Of a stretch of DNA of 64,000 nt, positions 58,014 to 64,000 are shown one piece after another. Made by a program: the position numbers and the translations under genes. This stretch comes from an uncultured Acidimicrobiia bacterium (GTDB lineage Bacteria; Actinomycetota; Acidimicrobiia; Acidimicrobiales; CAIXPF01): contig CAIXPF010000034.1 in assembly GCA_903921205.1 (NCBI GenBank), positions 51,844 to 115,843 of the forward strand, given 5' to 3'. The notes under the pieces are model-generated. The model searched no databases, was not told the origin of the DNA, and saw only the letters and a program-made list of their open reading frames with translations. Positions within the stretch are counted from its first letter, which is position 1, and each line of letters opens with the position of its first letter.

Positions 58014-60461
58014 ATGTTGTCGCACTACCGCGTCCTCGACCTGTCCGACGATCGCGGCCATGTCGCCGGCTATGTGCTGGCGGCACTCGGCGCCGAGGTG
58101 ATCGCCGTCGAGCCCCCGGACGGGTCGCGCGCACGCCGGACGGGCCCCTTCGCCGAGGAGTCCGCCACAGCGGGTTCCGGGCAGTCGCTGACGTACCTGG
58201 CCTACAACCGTGGCAAGCGTTCGATCAGCCTCGACCTCGCCCGGCCCGAGGACCTCGAGCAGTTCCACCACCTCGTCGCCGGGGCCGATGTCGTGATCGA
58301 GTCGGCCCCGCCGGGGCAACTGGCGTCGCTCGGCGCCGGCTACGCCGACCTCGCCGCCATCAATCCGTCGCTGGTGTACACCTCGATCTCGCCCTTCGGC
58401 CAGGACGGACCCAAGGCCGGCTGGGCCGCCACCGACCTCACGGTGATGGCGTCGTCCTGCTCGTTGGTGCTCAACGGCGACCGCGACCGGGCACCGGTGC
58501 GGCTGGTGATCCCCCAGGCCTTCACCATGGGCTCTGCCGTGGCCGCCTGCGCCACGTTGATCGCGTTGGCCGAACGGCAGCGTTCCGGCCTCGGCCAGCA
58601 CGTCGAGGTCTCCGCCCAGGAGGCGGCGATGCTGGCCAACCAGTGCAGCGTGCTGGCCGAGGCGGTCGGCTCGCCGAGTGTCTCGCGCACCGCCGGTGGA
58701 GCCCGGACCGGGGCGATCGACATCCAGCTCGTGTACCCCGCGAAGGACGGGTTCGTGTCGGTCACCCACGTCTTCGGGCCCGCCATCGGACCGCGCACCG
58801 CCGCGCTGATGGCCTGGGCCCACGAGGAGGGCCACTGCGACGAATGGCTGCGCGATCGCGACTGGGTGGCGTTCAACGACCTGGTGGACCAAGGGCTCGA
58901 GACCGTCGAGACGTGGGAACGGGCCAAGGCCGCGGTCACCGCGCTGCTGTCCTCGCACACCAAGGCCGAGTTGCTCGACGAGGCCATGCGCCGTCGGCTG
59001 CTGATCGCCCCGGTCGCCGGGATGGACGACGTCCTCGCCAGCGCGCAGCTGCGCCACCGCGGGTTCTTCGACCAGCTCGACCAGCCCGGGCTCGGTCGGA
59101 CCGTCGAGGTGCCCGGCGCGTTCGCCAAGTTCTCCGGCACGCCGCTGCGCCCGCTCGGCCCGGCACCGGCGCTCGGCGTCGACACCGACACCGTCCTGGC
59201 CGCACCGGCTCGCCGGCCCGACGCGCCGACCGCGACCGGCCCGGCTGCGACCGGCACCGGCGGTGCCCTGACCGGGCTGAAGGTGCTCGACTTCACCTGG
59301 TCGATCGCCGGGCCGCACGGGGTTCGCATCCTCGCCGACTGCGGGGCGACCGTGGTGAAGGTCGAGTCGGCCACCAAACCCGACGCCGCCCGCGGCTACC
59401 GGCCGACCCATCGCAACGAGCCGGGCCACGAGAACTCGGCCCTGTTCGACACCATGAACGCCGGCAAGCGGTCCCTGCAGCTCGACCTCAACCATCCCGA
59501 CGCCCGCGCCGTGATCCTCGACCTGGTGCGCTGGGCCGATGTGGTGGTCGAGTCGTTCTCGCCACGGGCCATGAAGGGATGGCAGCTCGACTACGAGCAC
59601 CTGCGCGAGGTGAACCCGGGCATCGTCATGGTCTCGACGTGCCTCACCGGTCAGGACGGGCCGTTGGCCACCTTCGCCGGGTACGGCAACCTCGCCGCCG
59701 CACTGTCGGGGTTCTACGGGCTGGCGGGTTGGCCCGACCGGGCACCGGCCGGACCGTTCGGGGCCTACACCGACTACACCTCGACCCACCTGGTGCTGGC
59801 ATCGCTGCTCGCCGCCCTCGAACACCGCCGCCGCACCGGTGAAGGCCAGCACGTCGACGTCGCCCAGGCGGAAGCGGCCCTGCACTACCTCAGCCCGGCC
59901 CTGCTCGACTACACCGTCAACGGCCGGGTGGCCCAGCGGGCCGGCAACCGCGACGCCGAACTGGCGCCGCACGGCGTGTATCCCGCCGCCGGGGACGACC
60001 GGTGGGTGGCGGTGGCCTGCCAGCACGACGCGGCCTGGCCGGCGTTGTGCGCGGTCATCGGCCGGCCGGACCTCGCCACCGACCCCGAACTCACCGGTGC
60101 CCCAGGCCGCCTGGCCCGGGCCGAGGAGCTCGACCGGGTGCTGGAGGCGTGGACCCGGGACCGCCCGGCCGAGGAGATCGAACAGGTCCTGCAGGCTGCC
60201 GGGATCGCCGCCCACGCCGTGAACAACAGCGCCGAGTGCCTTGCCGACCCGCACCTCGTTGCGCGCGGCCACTTCGTTGCCGTCGATCGTTCCGACGGGA
60301 CCCGCATCGTCGAACGAACCCGGTTCCGGATGTCGCGCTCGGCGCCCACGGTGGGCGTCCCACCGCTTCGGGGTGAGCACACCGATCACGTGCTCGGCGA
60401 CCTGCTCGGCTACCCCCGAACCCGCATCGACGCGCTGCGCCGAGCCGGCGCCCTGTACTGA
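58014..60461 (+). CDS. tandem two-domain family III CoA-transferase
   Basis: 815 aa from ATG 58014 with GGAGGGGG upstream. Residues ~1-395 and ~418-815 are two full CaiB/BaiF modules joined by an Ala/Pro/Thr linker. Module 2 is canonical (LKVLDFTWSIAGPHGVRILADCGATVVKVE, with Asp587 in YTDYTS at the catalytic position). Module 1 has a divergent opening (YRVLDLSDDRGHVAGYVLAALGAEVIAVE) and at the catalytic Asp position reads VIPQAFTMG (Gln168). Thus only the second half is expected to be active; the first may be structural, replacing the homodimer partner. The stop is followed by a hairpin. Confidence 0.92.
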   Translation: MLSHYRVLDLSDDRGHVAGYVLAALGAEVIAVEPPDGSRARRTGPFAEESATAGSGQSLTYLAYNRGKRSISLDLARPEDLEQFHHLVAGADVVIESAPPGQLASLGAGYADLAAINPSLVYTSISPFGQDGPKAGWAATDLTVMASSCSLVLNGDRDRAPVRLVIPQAFTMGSAVAACATLIALAERQRSGLGQHVEVSAQEAAMLANQCSVLAEAVGSPSVSRTAGGARTGAIDIQLVYPAKDGFVSVTHVFGPAIGPRTAALMAWAHEEGHCDEWLRDRDWVAFNDLVDQGLETVETWERAKAAVTALLSSHTKAELLDEAMRRRLLIAPVAGMDDVLASAQLRHRGFFDQLDQPGLGRTVEVPGAFAKFSGTPLRPLGPAPALGVDTDTVLAAPARRPDAPTATGPAATGTGGALTGLKVLDFTWSIAGPHGVRILADCGATVVKVESATKPDAARGYRPTHRNEPGHENSALFDTMNAGKRSLQLDLNHPDARAVILDLVRWADVVVESFSPRAMKGWQLDYEHLREVNPGIVMVSTCLTGQDGPLATFAGYGNLAAALSGFYGLAGWPDRAPAGPFGAYTDYTSTHLVLASLLAALEHRRRTGEGQHVDVAQAEAALHYLSPALLDYTVNGRVAQRAGNRDAELAPHGVYPAAGDDRWVAVACQHDAAWPALCAVIGRPDLATDPELTGAPGRLARAEELDRVLEAWTRDRPAEEIEQVLQAAGIAAHAVNNSAECLADPHLVARGHFVAVDRSDGTRIVERTRFRMSRSAPTVGVPPLRGEHTDHVLGDLLGYPRTRIDALRRAGALY

Positions 60462-60512
60462 CCCGCCGACGACGGCGTTCGGACACCCTGCTCGAGCGAG
60501 CCGCCGCCCCGG

Positions 60513-60529
60513 CCCGGTCACCGACCGGG
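60513..60529. terminator. 7-bp hairpin between convergent genes
   Basis: CCCGGTC-ACC-GACCGGG is a compact perfect hairpin between the CoA-transferase stop (60461) and the esterase stop (60566). A second palindrome, CGGCCGGT-C-ACCGGCCG, lies at 60545-60561. Confidence 0.6.
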
Positions 60530-60565
60530 TCGAAGCGGCGTCGCCGGCCGGTCACCGGCCGACGG

Positions 60566-61456
60566 TCACAGGCCGATACGGGGCCGGCTGAACTCGGCGA
60601 TACGGGCGATGGCCTGGTCGGCCTCGGGCACGAACCCGGCCGAGGCGTGCCACACGTGGATCATCTCCGGCCACACCTCGAGGGTGACCTCGACCCCGGC
60701 CTCGGTGGCCTTGGCGGCGAAGCGGGTCGAGTCGTCGAGCAGCACCTCGGCGTCGCCGACCTGGATCAACAGCGGCGGCAGGCCGTGCAGCTCGGCGTGC
60801 AGCGGCGAGGCGAGCGGGTGGCGCGGGTCGCCGTCGGGGCCGAGGAACAGCGCCGCGATCTGCAGCAGCATGTCCTTGCTGATCATCGGGTCGGCGTCGG
60901 CACGGGTCACCGCCGACTCGCCGGTGCCCTCCATGTCGACCCACGGCGAGATGCCCACCGCCGCGGCGGGCAGGGGATCGCCGCCGTCGCGCAGCGCGAT
61001 CAGGGTGGCCATGGTGAGGCCGCCACCGGCCGAGTCGCCGGCGACGACGAGGTGATCGGCCTTCAGACCCTGACCCAGCATCCACCGATACGCCGCAACC
61101 GCGTCCTCGACCGGGGCGGGGTGGGGGTTCTCCGGGGCCAGCCGGTAGTGCAGCGCCAGGACGCGGCAGCCCATCGCCCGGGCGAGGTTGCCCGTCAGGT
61201 TGCGGTGCGAGTCGATCGAGCCGGCCACGTAGCCACCACCGTGGAGGTAGAGCACGGCCCGGTCCAGCGCGCCGCCCTCCGGGGTGATCCACTCGGCCGG
61301 GATGCCGTCGACGTCGACCGGGGTGCCGACCACGCCCTCGGGGAACTTGCCGCCGGACTTGTCCTGGAACACCCGCATCTGCTCGTGGTTGACCCGCTCG
61401 GGCCGGGGCTGCTTGCGCAACAGGTTCAGGAACTTCTCGAACTTCTCACTGGCCAT
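60566..61456 (-). CDS. alpha/beta hydrolase, hormone-sensitive lipase (HSL) family esterase
   Basis: 296 aa from ATG 61456 (MASEKFEKFLNLLRKQ). AVLYLHGGGYVAGS is the oxyanion HGGG, VVAGDSAGGGL the nucleophile elbow (Ser), and the late D and H of the triad fall in LIQVGDAEVLLDD and EMIHVWHASAG. Length and motifs fit class IV carboxylesterases. It would release acids from short esters. It lies 66 bp downstream of the MFS gene on the same strand. Confidence 0.93.
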   Translation of the reverse strand: MASEKFEKFLNLLRKQPRPERVNHEQMRVFQDKSGGKFPEGVVGTPVDVDGIPAEWITPEGGALDRAVLYLHGGGYVAGSIDSHRNLTGNLARAMGCRVLALHYRLAPENPHPAPVEDAVAAYRWMLGQGLKADHLVVAGDSAGGGLTMATLIALRDGGDPLPAAAVGISPWVDMEGTGESAVTRADADPMISKDMLLQIAALFLGPDGDPRHPLASPLHAELHGLPPLLIQVGDAEVLLDDSTRFAAKATEAGVEVTLEVWPEMIHVWHASAGFVPEADQAIARIAEFSRPRIGL

Positions 61457-61522
61457 CGGATCCCCCGTCGTCCGCCGCCGGCTCCACACCGTCGGCCCGG
61501 CGAACGCTACCGCGCGTCGGGT

Positions 61523-62773
61523 TCAGCTCGTCAGGCGCAGGACGTCGGGCCGCCACAGCAACGACAGGCCCAGCGTGACCAGCCCGACCCCGGCCGAGGT
61601 GACGATGGCCCATCGGGCCCCGATGATCTCCGCCAACTCGCCCAGCGCGATCATGCCGAGCGGCAGGGTGCCGATGGCCATGCTCAGCAGGCCCAGCGCC
61701 CGGCCACGCAACTCCGGCCCGACCGAGGTCATCACCAACGTGCCCTGCGTCGAGCCGAACAGGCCCATCCCGGTGGCCGAGACCAGCAGACAGGCCATCG
61801 AACCGGCGTAGAACGGCGAGAGGGCGAAGCCGGTCAGCACCACCATCGCCAGCGTCGCTCCGGTCACGTAGACCAGGCCGCGCCGGCGGGGTTGCTGGCG
61901 GGCGACGGTGGCCGAGCCGACCATCATGCCGACACCCAGCATCGCGGCGAGCAGGCCGGTGAGGAACGCCGCGACCCCGAAGTCGGAGGCGATCACCTGC
62001 ACCAACGGGCTGAAGCTGAAGTAGAAGAAGTTCACCACGGCGGTGACCCCGAGCACGCTGACCAGGGCCCGCTCGGTCCGCAGGAGCCGGAACCCGGCGA
62101 GGAAGGCCTGCAACGGGGCCTCGGTGTTGCGCAGGGTGGTGCGTTCCACCCGGGGAACCCGCAGGAAGCTCAACAGTGCCAGCGTGGCCAGCACCGACAG
62201 GCAGAGGTAGGCGGCGCCCACACCGACGGCCTGGATGGCGGCCCCACCGATGAGCGTGCCGATGGCCAGACCGCTGGCCGAGCTGAGCGACTCGAGGGCC
62301 ATGGCGTTGTCGAGCCGCTCGGCGCCGACGAGGTCGTAGACGATGGCGCGCCGGCTGGTCATGTCGAACACCCAGCCGATGCCGACCACCACCAGGAACG
62401 GGTACACCATCCACAGCCGCAGCACGTCGGTGATCGCCGCCACACCCATCGCCGCCGCCAGCGGGATGAGGACCAGGAACTGCGTCACCACCGTGCGGCG
62501 GCGGTCGAAGCGGTCCGAGATCATCCCACCGAGTACCCCACCGAAGAGGAGCGGCACCCACAACGACACCCCGGTGAGCTGCACGAGGCGGGCCGAATCG
62601 CTGAGCCGGTTGGCCAGGTAGGCCCCGAGGAAGCCGCTGGCCCAACGGCACATGTTCCACAGCCAGCCCGACACCAGCAGGTACGGGTAGTCCCGGACCC
62701 GCAGCGCGACGAACATGCCCGAACGGGCCCGTTGTGGCTCCTGTGGCCGCGCCTGCCCGGTCGCCGTTGCCAT
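61523..62773 (-). CDS. MFS transporter, EntS/DHA3-like
   Basis: 416 aa, ATG 62773. The N-terminus MFVALRVRDYPYLLVSGWLWNMCRWASGFLGAYL and motif A-like LLFGGVLGGMISDRFDRRRTVVTQFLVLIPLAA resemble the enterobactin-exporter/macrolide-efflux (DHA3) group. RALVSVLGVTAVVNFFYFSFSPLVQVI begins the second six-helix half. Probably an exporter. It is divergent from the amidohydrolase at 62915 with a 141-bp spacer. Confidence 0.88.
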   Translation of the reverse strand: MATATGQARPQEPQRARSGMFVALRVRDYPYLLVSGWLWNMCRWASGFLGAYLANRLSDSARLVQLTGVSLWVPLLFGGVLGGMISDRFDRRRTVVTQFLVLIPLAAAMGVAAITDVLRLWMVYPFLVVVGIGWVFDMTSRRAIVYDLVGAERLDNAMALESLSSASGLAIGTLIGGAAIQAVGVGAAYLCLSVLATLALLSFLRVPRVERTTLRNTEAPLQAFLAGFRLLRTERALVSVLGVTAVVNFFYFSFSPLVQVIASDFGVAAFLTGLLAAMLGVGMMVGSATVARQQPRRRGLVYVTGATLAMVVLTGFALSPFYAGSMACLLVSATGMGLFGSTQGTLVMTSVGPELRGRALGLLSMAIGTLPLGMIALGELAEIIGARWAIVTSAGVGLVTLGLSLLWRPDVLRLTS

Positions 62774-62914
62774 GCACGTCCCCCCTGTCGATCGGCAACC
62801 TACCCAGTTGCGTCGATCCGCGCCCCACCGACCGAGCCCGATCGAGCCCGTCCCGGAGCGGCCCGGGCTCGCCCGAGCCGGTACCGTACGGGCGTCGCCC
62901 ACCAGGAGGTTGCC

Positions 62915-64000
62915 ATGCCCTATGTCGAGGGTCGCATCGTGCACGACGCCGATGCCCATGTGATGGAGACGCCGGACTGGCTCGACGAGTTCGCGTCGCC
63001 GCACATCTCCGCGTACCTCCGTCGCAACTTCGATCTCGGTGACGTCGACGCGGCGATCGCCGAGGTGGAACGCAGCCGGCGGTTGCACGCCGATCCCGAC
63101 TACGCCGCGGCTGCCGGCAGCGAGATCATGCTGCGCAAGAACTGGCGGGCCACCGGCTCGTTCCTGGCGCCGGACCGCAGCCTGGCCCTCGACCACATGG
63201 GTTTCGCCAGCCAGCTGATGTTCCCGACGGTGCTCAACGTGCTGCTCGAGAACCTCGAGCACTCCGGCGACGACCAGCTGATCTACGAGACCGCCTCGGC
63301 CGGCAACCGTTCACTGGCGGCCTTCTGTGCCGGCGACCCGCGACTTCTGCCGGTGGGCTACGTGCCCCTCGCCGGCCTCGAACGGGCGGCAGAGGCAGCG
63401 CGGGAGGCCATCGAGGTGGGCTGCAAGGCCTTGCTGATCCCCAACCGCTGCCCCCGCGACCATGCGCCGAGCCACATCGCCTTCGACGATGTCTGGGCCC
63501 AGGCGCAGCAGGCCGGTCTGCCGATCCTGATGCACGTGGCCACGCCGGACCTGGTCATGCCACCGCAGCACCGCAACAACGGCCTGCCGCCGGAGCCCGA
63601 CTTCCACGGTGGCGGCGAGAACTTCCGCTCGGTCAGCTACATGGCCATCCCGTCGGCGCCGATGCAGACCCTCTCGATGCTCATCTTCGACGGGGTGCTC
63701 GAGCGCTTCCCGGAGCTGCGCATCGGGATCATCGAGCTCGGTGCGGTATGGGTGCCGTCGTTCATGCGGCAGCTCGACGCCGCCATGGAGGCCTTCCGCC
63801 GTCACGAGGGCCGGCTGCAGAAGCTCAGCCAGCGCCCTTCGGACTACGTGCGCCGGCAGGTCCGGGTCACCCCCTACCCCACCGAGCCGACCCGGTGGAT
63901 CATCGAGAACTGTGGTCCCGAGATCTGCCTGTTCTCCTCCGACTACCCCCACGTCGAGGGCGGACGGAACCCGTTGCGTCGTTTCGACGACGAGGTCTCG
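62915..64000 (+). CDS. amidohydrolase family protein (amidohydro_2), truncated by window end
   Basis: Hand translation; absent from the ORF track because it has no stop in the window. ATG 62915 follows AGGAGGT, the best ribosome binding site I saw. 362 codons are open. VHDADAHVMETPDWLDEF is the DxDxHxxE metal signature; GLPILMHVATPD supplies the next His, and CLFSSDYPHVEGGRNP the late Asp/His pair near the barrel end, so little of the protein is missing. It is related in fold to the enzyme at 15778. It probably hydrolyses or decarboxylates an aromatic-derived acid. Confidence 0.9.
   Translation, partial: MPYVEGRIVHDADAHVMETPDWLDEFASPHISAYLRRNFDLGDVDAAIAEVERSRRLHADPDYAAAAGSEIMLRKNWRATGSFLAPDRSLALDHMGFASQLMFPTVLNVLLENLEHSGDDQLIYETASAGNRSLAAFCAGDPRLLPVGYVPLAGLERAAEAAREAIEVGCKALLIPNRCPRDHAPSHIAFDDVWAQAQQAGLPILMHVATPDLVMPPQHRNNGLPPEPDFHGGGENFRSVSYMAIPSAPMQTLSMLIFDGVLERFPELRIGIIELGAVWVPSFMRQLDAAMEAFRRHEGRLQKLSQRPSDYVRRQVRVTPYPTEPTRWIIENCGPEICLFSSDYPHVEGGRNPLRRFDDEVS

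Noticed and set aside
1-64000. Prophage, integrative element or biosynthetic gene cluster
   Set aside because: No integrase, transposase, phage structural gene, att-flanking tRNA, NRPS or PKS was seen anywhere in the window.

Overview
The window is very GC-rich, densely packed with protein genes on both strands, and has no visible rRNA, tRNA, CRISPR array, transposase, integrase or phage gene. Codon bias (almost always G or C in third position), many GTG starts, GTGA/ATGA start-stop overlaps, TetR regulators and the gene content fit a high-GC actinobacterium. An Acidimicrobiia-type lineage is my guess from gene content only. A glutaminyl-tRNA synthetase is present, which many actinobacteria lack.

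Layout. 1-9.9 kb: an edge-truncated lipoprotein, an SDR dehydrogenase, a 2OG-Fe(II) oxygenase, a luciferase-like (LLM) monooxygenase, acetoacetate-CoA ligase, glnS and a DrrAB-type ABC exporter. 10-15 kb: two MFS exporters around an orphan LivH-type permease and a divergent TetR regulator. 15-20 kb: a small barrel-like lipoprotein, an amidohydrolase, a beta-carbonic anhydrase, an acyl-CoA carboxylase beta subunit and thioredoxin. 20-29 kb: two LLM enzymes, an enoyl-CoA hydratase homologue, a methyltransferase, an unknown membrane protein, a Nudix hydrolase, a D-aminoacylase-like amidohydrolase and a SCO6745-like protein. 29-35 kb: two family III CoA-transferases, an FAD hydroxylase and an amidohydrolase. 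35-41 kb: an orphan ABC ATPase, AzlCD, a sodium symporter of the SNF family, and a VOC/ATP-grasp pair. 41-50 kb: an SMP-30 lactonase, two MFS proteins, a PLP-enzyme/NifU fusion, a hotdog dehydratase, a nucleoside phosphorylase, an LLM enzyme and an SRPBCC protein. 50-64 kb: MFS/DUF3237/MFS, msrB, two more CoA-transferase genes (one a two-domain fusion), a hotdog protein, an MFS carrier, an HSL-type esterase, an MFS protein and an edge-truncated amidohydrolase.

Taken together this is a catabolic and transport region: four LLM genes, four CoA-transferase genes (five domains), four amidohydrolases, eight MFS genes, and hotdog, enoyl-CoA hydratase, SDR and FAD-hydroxylase enzymes. The likely theme is uptake or export of organic acids and aromatic or xenobiotic compounds, their activation to CoA thioesters, oxygenation and hydrolysis. 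No complete named pathway can be read off.

Three items stand out. First, a ~116-bp inverted-repeat element occurs twice (32324-32440 and 50327-50441) with an 18-bp terminal inverted repeat, a 28-nt conserved core and an internal hairpin that shows a compensatory base-pair change. Each copy lies between same-direction genes and beside CGAATCG-type hairpin repeats. Second, one 532-aa ORF fuses a Cys/Met-metabolism PLP enzyme to a C-terminal NifU domain with an intact CxxC. Third, an 815-aa double CoA-transferase has apparently lost the catalytic Asp in its first half. Two real genes at the window edges (1-772 minus and 62915-64000 plus) are absent from the supplied ORF track because they run off the sequence.
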